From assembly GCF_003944765.1 (NCBI RefSeq), contig NZ_RWIU01000001.1:1054001-1118000 (forward strand): a stretch of DNA of 64,000 bases, written 5' to 3'. Shown here in pieces: positions 8,199 through 15,579 of this stretch; the stretch's first letter is position 1; every line of letters begins with the position of its first letter. A program made the position numbers and the translations under genes. The stretch is from Hymenobacter perfusus (GTDB taxonomy: Bacteria; Bacteroidota; Bacteroidia; Cytophagales; Hymenobacteraceae). The notes beneath the pieces were generated by a model that did no database searches, was not told where the DNA came from, and saw only the letters and a program-made list of their open reading frames with translations.

Positions 8199-8310
8199 AC
8201 GCCTGTCATCCTGAGCAGAGCGAAGGACCTTATTACGCTGGAACGACAACCGAAACGACGACTCGTGCTGACGTGATAAGGTCCTTCGCTCTGCTCAGGA
8301 TGACAGGCGT
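8199..8310. repeat. Class A inverted repeat (perfect 35-bp arms)
   Basis: The arms at 8199-8233 and 8276-8310 are perfectly complementary over 35 bp, with a 42-base loop. The words are TGTCATCCTGAGCAGAGCGA and AAGGACCTTAT. It lies between ftsY and rimO, 14 bases after the ftsY stop, and is of the same kind as the copies at 16599, 34815, 44525 and 63631. Confidence 0.9.
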
Positions 8311-8324
8311 TTGTTGTTTTCTAT

Positions 8325-9302
8325 CTATTTCTTAAACAGCGAATTCACGAACGTCGTCCGGTCAAACAGCTGCAGATCGGTCATCTTCTCACCCACGCCG
8401 ATGTAGCGCACGGGCACTTGGAGCTGGTCGGAAATGCCGATGACCACGCCGCCCTTGGCCGTGCCGTCGAGCTTGGTGATGGCCAGGGCCGATACTTCAG
8501 TGGCTTTGGTGAACTCCTTGGCCTGCAGGAAGGCGTTCTGGCCGGTGCTGCCATCGAGCACCAACAGCACCTCGTGGGGCGCGTCGGGAATCACCTTCTG
8601 CATCACGCGCTTGATTTTGCTCAGCTCGTTCATCAGGTTCACCTTGTTGTGCAGGCGGCCGGCCGTATCGATAATCACCACATCGGCGCCCATTTCCACA
8701 CCTTTCTGCACCGCGTCGTAGGCCACAGAAGCCGGATCGGTGTTCATGCCGTGCGAAATAACCGGCACGCCCACCCGCTGCCCCCAGATGATAAGCTGAT
8801 CCACGGCCGCAGCCCGGAACGTATCGGCGGCACCGAGTACCACTTTCTTACCAGCCGAGTGGAAACGGTGGGCCAGCTTGCCGATGGTAGTGGTTTTGCC
8901 CACGCCGTTCACGCCCACCACCATTATCACGAAGGGCGAGCCGGGGCTGTCGGGCCGGTCTAGGATGGCGCGGGAGCCGGTGGCACCGCTGTTGGCATCG
9001 AGCAGCTCCACGATTTCCTCGCGCAGGATGCGGTCCAGCTCGGAGGTGCTCACGTACTTGTCGCGGGCCACGCGCTTCTCGATGCGGTCAATCACCTTCA
9101 CCGTGGTGTCGATGCCCACATCGGCGTGTACCAGCATGGTTTCCAGGTCATCAAGCACGGCCTCGTCGACGGTGGCTTTGCCCACCACGGCTTTGCTGAG
9201 CTGGTCGAAGAAGCTGGTCTTGGTTTTCTGCAACCCCTCATCGAGGGCCTGCTGTTGCTCCTTGCTTTCCTTGTCCTTCTTGAAAAAATCGAAAAGGCCC
9301 AT
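8325..9302 (-). CDS. ftsY: Signal recognition particle receptor FtsY
   Basis: FtsY docks the signal recognition particle with its ribosome at the inner membrane. The 325-residue form has only a short charged N-terminus (MGLFDFFKKDKESKEQQ) before the NG domain. GTPase motifs are clear: P-loop GVNGVGKTTT at 130-139, DTFRAAAVDQL, DTAGR and TKLDGTAKGG. It ends FVNSLFKK, as usual. A terminator and a low-complexity hairpin separate it from the DUF4295 gene upstream, so expression may be partly independent of the ribosomal protein genes. Confidence 0.96.
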   Translation of the reverse strand: MGLFDFFKKDKESKEQQQALDEGLQKTKTSFFDQLSKAVVGKATVDEAVLDDLETMLVHADVGIDTTVKVIDRIEKRVARDKYVSTSELDRILREEIVELLDANSGATGSRAILDRPDSPGSPFVIMVVGVNGVGKTTTIGKLAHRFHSAGKKVVLGAADTFRAAAVDQLIIWGQRVGVPVISHGMNTDPASVAYDAVQKGVEMGADVVIIDTAGRLHNKVNLMNELSKIKRVMQKVIPDAPHEVLLVLDGSTGQNAFLQAKEFTKATEVSALAITKLDGTAKGGVVIGISDQLQVPVRYIGVGEKMTDLQLFDRTTFVNSLFKK

Positions 9303-9418
9303 ATTGTAGGTCTTAGGGGTTAGGTCTTTGGACTTAGCTCGGCAATACTAAGCCAACGAAGAAGCCGAGGACGCACGCAACTAAGACCTAAGCCCTAATC
9401 ACTAAGTCCCTAACACGC
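9303..9418. repeat. Low-complexity inverted repeat upstream of ftsY
   Basis: The stretch just before the ftsY start consists of TTAGG/CTTAG words on one side (GTAGGTCTTAGGGGTTAGG) and their complements on the other (CTAAGACCTAAGCCCTAAT), with an inner CTCGGC/GCCGAG stem. Pairing is imperfect. It resembles the class B hairpins elsewhere, though here it lies 5' of a gene. Confidence 0.6.
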
Positions 9419-9443
9419 AAAAAAGTCCCACGCTGGCGGGACT
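9419..9443 (-). terminator. Terminator after the rpmG-DUF4295 unit
   Basis: On the minus strand AGTCCC (9443-9438) pairs with GGGACT (9429-9424) and is followed by six T. It begins 37 bases after the DUF4295 stop and comes before ftsY, so it should end or attenuate the ribosomal protein transcript. Confidence 0.75.
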
Positions 9444-9479
9444 TCTTCACTTATTCAGAACTGCCACAAAGGCCAGTGC

Positions 9480-9641
9480 TTACTTAACGCCGGTGGCGAT
9501 ATAGTCCTGCACTTTTTCAACGGGCACCATTTCCTCGCGGAAAGTATAGGCACCAGTCTTTTCCGATTTCACGGCACGAATAACCTTTGCCCAGTCTTTG
9601 CCGGTAGCGGTTTTCAGGGTTGCTACTACTTTCTTAGCCAT
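9480..9641 (-). CDS. DUF4295 small protein
   Basis: This 53-residue basic protein starts MAKKVVATLKTATGKDWAK and ends VQDYIATGVK. It matches DUF4295, a small family found in Bacteroidota directly after rpmG. Its size, charge (many Lys) and position between L33 and FtsY suggest a ribosome-associated role, but none has been shown as far as I know. It lies 7 bases after rpmG and is clearly in the same unit; a terminator follows. Confidence 0.9.
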   Translation of the reverse strand: MAKKVVATLKTATGKDWAKVIRAVKSEKTGAYTFREEMVPVEKVQDYIATGVK

Positions 9642-9648
9642 TGCTCAG

Positions 9649-9831
9649 TTACTTGATTTCCTTGTGAACAGTCATCTTCTTGAGCACATTGTTGAATTTC
9701 TTCAACTCAATACGCTCAGGCGTGTTCTTACGGTTCTTGGTGGTGATGTAGCGCGAGGTGCCCGGCTGCCCCGAGTTCTTATGCTCAGTGCATTCAAGGA
9801 TTACCTGCACCCGGTTGCCTTTCTTAGCCAT
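9649..9831 (-). CDS. rpmG: 50S ribosomal protein L33
   Basis: This 60-residue L33 begins [18 protein letters not shown] and ends [10 protein letters not shown]. It has only one cysteine, so it is the zinc-free form that lacks the CxxC pairs. A strong Bacteroidota promoter lies 30 bases upstream (TTTG, 19 bases, TACCTTTG). DUF4295 follows directly. In many Bacteroidota rpmB lies immediately upstream; here the aminopeptidase P gene and spacers separate them. Confidence 0.96.
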   Translation of the reverse strand: MAKKGNRVQVILECTEHKNSGQPGTSRYITTKNRKNTPERIELKKFNNVLKKMTVHKEIK

Positions 9832-9860
9832 CTCGACGGGGGTTTTGGGATTAAGGACTG

Positions 9861-9891
9861 CAAAGGTACAAGGACTTTCGGAAAAGTCAAA
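9861..9891 (-). promoter_or_regulatory. Promoter of rpmG (-33 TTTG, -7 TACCTTTG)
   Basis: On the minus strand TTTG (9891-9888) is followed after exactly 19 bases by TACCTTTG (9868-9861), 29 bases before the rpmG start. This is an exact fit to the Bacteroidota consensus and the clearest promoter in the window. Confidence 0.8.
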
Positions 9892-10059
9892 CAGAATAAA
9901 GGGATTAGCTCTAAGCTGTTAGCCAGACCACGCCGGCTCTTCTGGTTTAGCTAAGTCCGTCGAAAGGCCAAAGCAGCCCGTCAGACGCTTTTTATGCTGT
10001 TTTCCACCGCAGCTAAACGCTGAAAATCAACGTATCCAGACGTTATTCTTTCTTTTGGC

Positions 10060-11706
10060 TTAGCGTAATTCCGGCAACTTAAAATCGTCGAGGGCACTGG
10101 GTTTGGCCATCATGGCTTCCACTTCGGCCACGGTGCGCGGGGCTTCCCGCGAGAGGTTTTCGTAGCCTTTTTCGGTAATCAGCACATCGTCTTCGATACG
10201 CACACCGATATTCCACCACTTTTTGTCGCAGGGGCTGCCTTCAGGAATGTAGATGCCCGGCTCCACGGTGATGACGTGACCGGCCTGCAACGGACCGTTA
10301 CCACCCCGATCATGCACATCAAGACCCAGGTGGTGACTGGTACCGTGCGGGAAGTAGCGGCGGGCTTCCTCGGGCTTGCTGATGAGGCCCAGTTTCAGCA
10401 GTCCGTCGGTTATTACCTGGCGGGCGGCTTTGTCGGGGGCTTGGAAGTCGGCACCGGGCTTACAGGCTGCAAACCCAGCTTCCTGAGCGGCCAGCACCAG
10501 CTCATAAATCTGCCGCTGGGCAGGGCTGAACTTGCCGCTGGGCGGGATGGTACGGGTAACATCGGCGGTGTAGCCGTGGTACTCCGCGCCGCAGTCCATC
10601 AGCAGCAACTCGTTCTGCACTTTGGGCTTATCGTTGGCAATGTAGTGTAGCACGCAGCCATTGGCCCCGGCCCCCACAATACTGGGGTAGCCTTCGAATT
10701 CGGCCCCATATTTTTTGTATACGTACTCGTGCAGGCCCTGCAATTCTATTTCGCCCATGTCGGGCCGGGTGGCTTTCATCACTTCCTGCTGGCCTACTGC
10801 GCTAATGCGCACTGCTCGGCGGAGCAGAGCCAGCTCGGGAGGGGTTTTCACGCCCCGTAGCCGGTCCAGCGCGTCATCAAGCGTACCCATATCAAAACGG
10901 GTGACAGGGCGGGCGGCCACAGCTTTCTGACGCTCAGCATCGGTCGTGGCTTTGAGGTAGTTCTGCACGTATTCGTCTTGGGCCAGCGCCGGAATCTGTT
11001 TGCTCAGGTTCTCTAGGTAGGGCTTCAGATTGGTGGCGTTGGCCACCCCATAGCGTTGTATACTGGCGTACAGTTCCGCCTGACGCGGGTTGAAATCGGC
11101 CGGTACGGCGGCCTGCTGCCGGAACGTGGCTACCAGGTTGAACAGGTCGGCCGGGTTGCGGGAATCGTCGCGCACATCCGTGGGGAGTTCCAGGAAATGT
11201 ACGGTAGTAAAGTCAGCCCATTTGATGCCGGCCGTGGCAAACTCCTTGTTATCAGCTACAAACTGCACCTGCAGCTCCCGCTTCGTGCCTTCGGTACCCA
11301 GACGACGCCCGGTCCACTGCTCGGCTTTCGGGTCGCGCGGCTGCACGAACAGGGCCTCCGTTACGCCCGTCTGGCCCTGAATGGTCTGCGGTTCTTTGAA
11401 CAGCACCAGCACAGCCTCGGGCTCCTCGTAGCCGGTGAGGTAGTAGAAGTCAGGGCTTTGATGGTAGACGAAATCAACATCGTTGGCACGGTTGCGCACG
11501 GGGGCGGCAAACAGCACGGCCACCGAGCGCGCCGGCAAAGCCTGGCGCAACAATTCCCGCCGCTGCTTATGGAAACCGGGGTCCAGGAAATCGGCCGGCC
11601 GGTTGGGGCCGGCGGCCCGTTGGGCCTGAACAGCGGGTGCGGTAACGGCCAGCAGACCGGCCAGCAGCAGCAGCAGGAGGGGAGAAGCGAGAAGGGAGTA
11701 GCGCAT
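10060..11706 (-). CDS. Secreted Xaa-Pro aminopeptidase (aminopeptidase P, M24B)
   Basis: The enzyme removes N-terminal residues before proline. The 548-residue protein starts MRYSLLASPLLLLLLAG, giving a signal peptide that ends near VQAQ, so it works in the periplasm or outside. An N-terminal creatinase-like domain precedes the pita-bread M24 domain. Metal ligands are visible: the two Asp in LLMDCGAEYHGYTADVTRT, His in GTSHHLGLDVHD, Glu in ITVEPGIY and Glu in VRIEDDVLI. It lies between rpmB and rpmG. A minus-strand TACTTTCG at 11766-11773 with TTG 20 bases upstream is its likely promoter. Confidence 0.93.
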   Translation of the reverse strand: MRYSLLASPLLLLLLAGLLAVTAPAVQAQRAAGPNRPADFLDPGFHKQRRELLRQALPARSVAVLFAAPVRNRANDVDFVYHQSPDFYYLTGYEEPEAVLVLFKEPQTIQGQTGVTEALFVQPRDPKAEQWTGRRLGTEGTKRELQVQFVADNKEFATAGIKWADFTTVHFLELPTDVRDDSRNPADLFNLVATFRQQAAVPADFNPRQAELYASIQRYGVANATNLKPYLENLSKQIPALAQDEYVQNYLKATTDAERQKAVAARPVTRFDMGTLDDALDRLRGVKTPPELALLRRAVRISAVGQQEVMKATRPDMGEIELQGLHEYVYKKYGAEFEGYPSIVGAGANGCVLHYIANDKPKVQNELLLMDCGAEYHGYTADVTRTIPPSGKFSPAQRQIYELVLAAQEAGFAACKPGADFQAPDKAARQVITDGLLKLGLISKPEEARRYFPHGTSHHLGLDVHDRGGNGPLQAGHVITVEPGIYIPEGSPCDKKWWNIGVRIEDDVLITEKGYENLSREAPRTVAEVEAMMAKPSALDDFKLPELR

Positions 11707-11765
11707 AGCAGGGCAAAGACCAGCCCACGCCGCACACGTTGCGCGCTCAGACTTGGTCTCTGCCA

Positions 11766-11796
11766 CGAAAGTAACGCAACGCTACCCCACCTACAA
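11766..11796 (-). promoter_or_regulatory. Likely promoter of the aminopeptidase P gene
   Basis: On the minus strand TTG (11796-11794) is followed after 20 bases by TACTTTCG (11773-11766), one mismatch from TAnnTTTG, about 60 bases upstream of the start. Confidence 0.4.
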
Positions 11797-11894
11797 CAAC
11801 GCGAAGCTTCCGCCGCCTGCGCGTTCCGGAAAGAACACACGGGCCGCGGAAGCTTCGCGCAAAAAAACCAACTGGTTTCTCCGGAAGGAGAAGA

Positions 11895-12134
11895 CTAGTA
11901 TACGATGAAGCCCTGCTCCTTCGCCTTCTTCAGGACCGACATGATGCCGTTCTTGTTGATGGTGCGGATGGTGCTGGTGGCAACTTTCAGCGTAACCCAG
12001 GCGTCCTGCTCGGGGATGTAGAAGCGCTTCTTCTGCAGGTTCGGATAGAACTTACGCTTCGTCTTGTTGTTGGCGTGCGAAACGTTGTTGCCTACGCGGG
12101 TACGCTTGCCGGTCAGATCACAAACTCGGGCCAT
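11895..12134 (-). CDS. rpmB: 50S ribosomal protein L28
   Basis: This 79-residue L28 begins [20 protein letters not shown] and ends KEQGFIVY. It has one Cys only, the zinc-free type. It has its own promoter (TTTG, 19 bases, GATATTTG). Downstream on the same strand is aminopeptidase P rather than rpmG, a departure from the usual adjacent pair. Confidence 0.96.
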   Translation of the reverse strand: MARVCDLTGKRTRVGNNVSHANNKTKRKFYPNLQKKRFYIPEQDAWVTLKVATSTIRTINKNGIMSVLKKAKEQGFIVY

Positions 12135-12176
12135 GATATTAGGAGCTTAGAGGTTTCAATGCTAGAAAAAGGGACG

Positions 12177-12207
12177 CAAATATCCGAAGTATTTCGATAG
12201 AAGCAAA
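12177..12207 (-). promoter_or_regulatory. Promoter of rpmB
   Basis: On the minus strand TTTG (12207-12204) is followed after 19 bases by GATATTTG (12184-12177), one mismatch from TAnnTTTG, 42 bases before the start. Confidence 0.6.
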
Positions 12208-12236
12208 CCCAAAGGCTGGAAAATAGCGGGTTAGCC

Positions 12237-12467
12237 CTATTTCGGGCCCGAATTCGCCTTCTTTTTGTCGCGCGCCGCCTGCCACGGGCAGTGCCGACAG
12301 CCGTTGCCGCAGCAGGAGCCGCGCCGCCGATGGTACTGTTCGGTGAATACCATGTATCCTTCCGGGGTGAGATAGAAGTCGCCGGGCTGAAGAGGCTGGG
12401 GAGCGGCTGAAGGCACGAAACGCAGAATCAGATGAAGCGGCAAGATACGCAGGGGGCCGACAGCCAC
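12237..12467 (-). CDS. DUF5522 small cysteine-rich protein
   Basis: This protein of about 76 residues has the DUF5522 signature: GDFYLTPEGYMVFTEQYH followed by RRRGSCCGNGCRHCPW. The four closely spaced cysteines (CC, C, C) suggest a metal or Fe-S site; this is inference. The C-terminus is Lys-rich. The start is uncertain: GTG at 12467 is used here because no ATG lies before the conserved part, and a TTG inside is also possible. It is divergent from the next secreted protein and 100 bases upstream of rpmB. Confidence 0.8.
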   Translation of the reverse strand: MAVGPLRILPLHLILRFVPSAAPQPLQPGDFYLTPEGYMVFTEQYHRRRGSCCGNGCRHCPWQAARDKKKANSGPK

Positions 12468-12552
12468 GCGGTAACCGAAGCCGGGCGTTGTTTGTATCTT
12501 ACCTATACCAACAGCGGCGGCTCCTGTTCCGGCCGCCGGCTCTCCGCATCGT

Positions 12553-13017
12553 ATGCACCTTATCCGGCTTTTCCTTTTGCTCCTTGTCCTGTCGTCGTTT
12601 GCAGGAATAGCCCAGCAGGCACTACCCGCTCAGCTGGTCTGGCTGGTGACACAGGTGGCTCAATCGTCGGCTGGGCCTCTGCCGGTACTGCCGTTGCGGG
12701 AAGCCCAGCGCACTTTGGGCACGGCCCGGCAACGGTTTCAGCAGGGCCTCCCGCCCGACACCCGCCTCTATCTCACGGCCCGCGTGCTAAACGAAGCCGC
12801 TACGCCCGAGCTGGTGATAGTAGCCCTAGAAACCTGGCAGGGCCGGCAGCTGCGGGGCCATATTCTGCGTGCCGGCGCCGCTCAGTTAGTCCCGGTAGAA
12901 TTCTCGGAAGCCGCCGTGCAGGACTGGCTACTGCTACACGCCGATGGCCGGGAAGAAGGTAACTACCTGGGCAAATACTGGGACCTGGAAGAAAAGCTGG
13001 CCGCCCGCCCCGAGTAG
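12553..13017 (+). CDS. Secreted protein of unknown function
   Basis: This 154-residue protein has a clear signal peptide (MHLIRLFLLLLVLSSFAGIAQQ). The mature part is mixed alpha/beta with a run of Leu/Arg-rich strands and ends REEGNYLGKYWDLEEKL, which is the most conserved-looking segment. No catalytic motif or cysteine is visible and I do not recognise a family. It lies alone upstream of rocD, which has its own promoter box, 68 bases between them. Confidence 0.75.
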   Translation: MHLIRLFLLLLVLSSFAGIAQQALPAQLVWLVTQVAQSSAGPLPVLPLREAQRTLGTARQRFQQGLPPDTRLYLTARVLNEAATPELVIVALETWQGRQLRGHILRAGAAQLVPVEFSEAAVQDWLLLHADGREEGNYLGKYWDLEEKLAARPE

Positions 13018-13047
13018 CCCACCGCCACTAGCCGCTCCGGTTTTCCG

Positions 13048-13055
13048 TAGCTTTG
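13048..13055 (+). promoter_or_regulatory. Bacteroidota -7 box for rocD
   Basis: TAGCTTTG is an exact TAnnTTTG match, 30 bases before the rocD ATG. No TTTG is seen at the -33 distance. Confidence 0.55.
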
Positions 13056-13085
13056 AACACCTCCAACCTCAATTTCTGCCCACTT

Positions 13086-14351
13086 ATGTCGTCGTCGTCC
13101 CACCCCGCCGTTTCCGACACCGCCACCGCCAGCCGCAGCCAGGAGCTGATGGCCCTGGAGGACCAGTACGGTGCCCACAACTACCATCCGCTGCCCGTGG
13201 TGCTGAGCCGGGGCGAAGGCGTTCACCTCTGGGATGTAGAGGGCAAACATTACTTCGACTTTCTTTCGGCCTACTCGGCCGTCAACCAGGGTCACTGCCA
13301 CCCGCGCATTATCGGGGCCCTAACGGAGCAAGCCCAAAAGCTCACGCTCACCAGCCGGGCCTTTTTTAACGACCAGTTGGGCGCGGCCGAAAAGCAGCTG
13401 TGCGAGCTGTTCAATTACGACAAGGCCCTGCTGATGAACTCCGGAGCGGAGGCCGTGGAAACGGCCCTCAAGCTGGCCCGCAAGTGGGGGTATCAGGAGA
13501 AAGGCATTGCGCCCAACCAGGCCCGCATTCTAGTAGCCGAGCACAACTTCCACGGCCGCACCACCGGCATCATCTCCTTCAGCACCGACGGCGACTCGAC
13601 CGGCGGCTTCGGCCCGTACATGCCCGGCTATCAGGTAGTGCCCTACGACGACCTGGCGGCGCTGGAAGAAGCCCTGCAAGACCCGCACGTGTGTGGCTTT
13701 CTGGTGGAACCCATCCAGGGGGAAGCCGGCGTGATGGTACCCGCTGAAGGGTATCTGGCCAAGGCGGCGGCGCTATGTAAGGCGCGCAACGTGCTATTCA
13801 TTGCCGATGAAATCCAGACCGGCCTGGGCCGTACCGGTGAACTGCTGGCCGTGTGCTACGAGGGAGTACATGCCGATATCCTGATTCTGGGCAAGGCGCT
13901 GAGCGGCGGCGTGCTGCCGGTATCGGCGGTACTGGCCCGCAACGAAATCATGCTCACCATTCAGCCCGGACAGCACGGCTCTACCTTCGGCGGCAACCCG
14001 CTGGCCTCGGTGGTGCTGCGCGCGGCCCTGGATGTGCTGCTCGATGAAAAACTACCCGCCAATGCGAAAGCACTGGGCGAGGTTTTCCGGGAGCGGATGC
14101 GCCGCGTGCAGCAGCAGCGCCCCGAGGTAATTGAGCTGGTGCGTGGTAAGGGCCTGCTCAACGCGGTAGTTATCAAACCTACCGCTGATGGCCGCACGGC
14201 CTGGGACGTGTGCGTGACGCTGATGGAGCGCGGCCTGCTGGCCAAACCTACCCACGGCGACATTATCCGCTTTGCCCCGCCGCTGGTCATTACCGAAGAA
14301 CAGCTGCACGAAGCTTGTGACATTATTGAGCAGGTAATCCGGGAGTTTTAG
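13086..14351 (+). CDS. rocD: Ornithine aminotransferase
   Basis: RocD transfers the delta-amino group of ornithine to 2-oxoglutarate, linking arginine breakdown to glutamate/proline. It has 421 residues and belongs to the class III PLP aminotransferases. Visible are the [11 protein letters not shown] motif (PLP-pyridine Asp241), the Schiff-base lysine Lys270 in [10 protein letters not shown], and QGHCHPRI near residue 70. The ATG at 13086 is preferred over an upstream TTG at 13053 because the latter lies inside the -7 box. It is followed by a 14-bp perfect hairpin. Confidence 0.93.
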   Translation: MSSSSHPAVSDTATASRSQELMALEDQYGAHNYHPLPVVLSRGEGVHLWDVEGKHYFDFLSAYSAVNQGHCHPRIIGALTEQAQKLTLTSRAFFNDQLGAAEKQLCELFNYDKALLMNSGAEAVETALKLARKWGYQEKGIAPNQARILVAEHNFHGRTTGIISFSTDGDSTGGFGPYMPGYQVVPYDDLAALEEALQDPHVCGFLVEPIQGEAGVMVPAEGYLAKAAALCKARNVLFIADEIQTGLGRTGELLAVCYEGVHADILILGKALSGGVLPVSAVLARNEIMLTIQPGQHGSTFGGNPLASVVLRAALDVLLDEKLPANAKALGEVFRERMRRVQQQRPEVIELVRGKGLLNAVVIKPTADGRTAWDVCVTLMERGLLAKPTHGDIIRFAPPLVITEEQLHEACDIIEQVIREF

Positions 14352-14383
14352 GCGTTTCCGCTATTCTGATCTGCTTTTGATAA

Positions 14384-14416
14384 CCGAACGACCTGCCCGC
14401 CCGGCAGGTCGTTCGG
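14384..14416. terminator. Strong hairpin after rocD
   Basis: A 14-bp perfect stem (CCGAACGACCTGCC at 14384-14397 with its complement at 14403-14416) has a 5-base loop, 32 bases after the rocD stop. It lacks a T run, so it may be a 3' end stabiliser or a weak terminator. Confidence 0.5.
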
Positions 14417-14532
14417 CGTGAATAGGCCACCGTTCACCGGCTCCTGTCATACCCCGCCGACAAAACCGGCGCACTGGCCGCCGACCGTAGCCGGTTGACC
14501 GAAGAAGCAGGCAGAGGGCCGGCCACCCACGG

Positions 14533-14540
14533 TACCTTTG
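14533..14540 (+). promoter_or_regulatory. Bacteroidota -7 box for the small lipoprotein
   Basis: TACCTTTG is an exact match, 29 bases before the ATG at 14570. Confidence 0.55.
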
Positions 14541-14569
14541 ACGCATTACTTCCTCAAAACCTTACCGTT

Positions 14570-14788
14570 ATGCGTACTCTTCGGGTGATTCTATTCTGTG
14601 GCGTTATCAGCGTACTGGCCAGCTGCCAGACCAGCCGCCCTACGTTTGTAACCCGTACCTTCGGAGCCGTAACGTCCTTCCCTTCCGACTCGGCCAGCAC
14701 GGTGCTGCTACTGCACGATTCACAGGGGCCGCAAGCCACCCGCGTGGTGATGACGACTACCGAAGCGGCCTCCTTCCGCCAGCAATAG
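14570..14788 (+). CDS. Small lipoprotein
   Basis: This 72-residue protein starts MRTLRVILFCGVISVLASCQ; the lipobox LASC puts the lipid on Cys19. The mature part of about 54 residues is Thr/Ser-rich with no cysteine and no recognised domain. A perfect -7 box lies 29 bases upstream and a GC-rich hairpin with T run lies 65 bases downstream, so it is a single-gene unit. The function is unknown. Confidence 0.75.
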   Translation: MRTLRVILFCGVISVLASCQTSRPTFVTRTFGAVTSFPSDSASTVLLLHDSQGPQATRVVMTTTEAASFRQQ

Positions 14789-14852
14789 CTGCTGCCAGCC
14801 CTTTTGCAGGGCGTTAATTCCGTTTTGCCACTCCCCTCCTGACTACTCTCTG

Positions 14853-14893
14853 CCGCCGTGCCGATGCCCTTTTGGGGTGCCGCACGGCGGTTT
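14853..14893 (+). terminator. Terminator after the small lipoprotein
   Basis: CCGCCGTGC (14853-14861) pairs with GCACGGCGG (14882-14890), followed by TTTCTTG. Confidence 0.6.
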
Positions 14894-14965
14894 CTTGTGC
14901 GTGAATCAGTCCTCCATTCTGCCGGGCGGTTAAAAGCGCACATCGTTTGTCTCTACCTTCGGGCT

Positions 14966-15487
14966 ATGCAAACAACTATCCGGTTCCGCTGGTGGGTGGC
15001 GGTGCTGCTCCTGAGCAGTTGCCGCAGCGAGCAGGCCGCCTTCTCCTTTCGCCCCGCTCCGGCGGCTACCAGCACCCCAGTGGCCCAGCCCGTGACCGAA
15101 GCAGCCAGCGCCGCAGCTACTACATTATCCGTAACACCCGAGCCGGCTACGCGGCCGGTGGCGGCCCGGCAGATGCCCCGGCCGGTTACGGGCCGAGTCC
15201 TACGGCCACGCCTGGCCCCGGCTTTCCTGCAACGGCCGGTGCTACGGCAGCACCCCGAAACCACTGCCGTAGCCCGGCCCCAGGCCCCACGTCGGCACGA
15301 TGCGTTGCATGTGGTGCTGGGGGCGTTGCTGGTGGTGGGCGGCGTGGTGGCGGGCCTGGCGCTGGGCGGCTGGCTGGGTCTGGGCGTGGGGGCCGTGGTG
15401 GTGCTGCTTGGCTACTATTTTGTGGTGCTGGGCATCGGGGGCAAGCACGCCTGGCTGGAGATATTCCAGGAGTTTTTCAACATGTAA
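14966..15487 (+). CDS. Lipoprotein with Ala/Pro-rich linker and C-terminal hydrophobic hairpin
   Basis: This 173-residue protein has a signal with lipobox LSSC (Cys19), a long linker of Ala, Pro, Thr and Arg (about 20-120), then two Gly-rich hydrophobic segments (HVVLGALLVVGGVVAGLALG and LGVGAVVVLLGYYFVVLGIG) and a short amphipathic end. Such small proteins occur in Hymenobacter-type genomes without known function. A TACCTTCG at 14954-14961 lies only 4 bases from the ATG, so the mRNA may be nearly leaderless or the promoter may lie elsewhere. hemB follows at 93 bases. Confidence 0.75.
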   Translation: MQTTIRFRWWVAVLLLSSCRSEQAAFSFRPAPAATSTPVAQPVTEAASAAATTLSVTPEPATRPVAARQMPRPVTGRVLRPRLAPAFLQRPVLRQHPETTAVARPQAPRRHDALHVVLGALLVVGGVVAGLALGGWLGLGVGAVVVLLGYYFVVLGIGGKHAWLEIFQEFFNM

Positions 15488-15579
15488 CGGCCAACCACGG
15501 CCAGGCTACCAATGGCCCGCCCGGCAACCTTACCTTCGCACCGGTTGTTCTATCTCATCTTACCAACTGAAGTTTTCGT

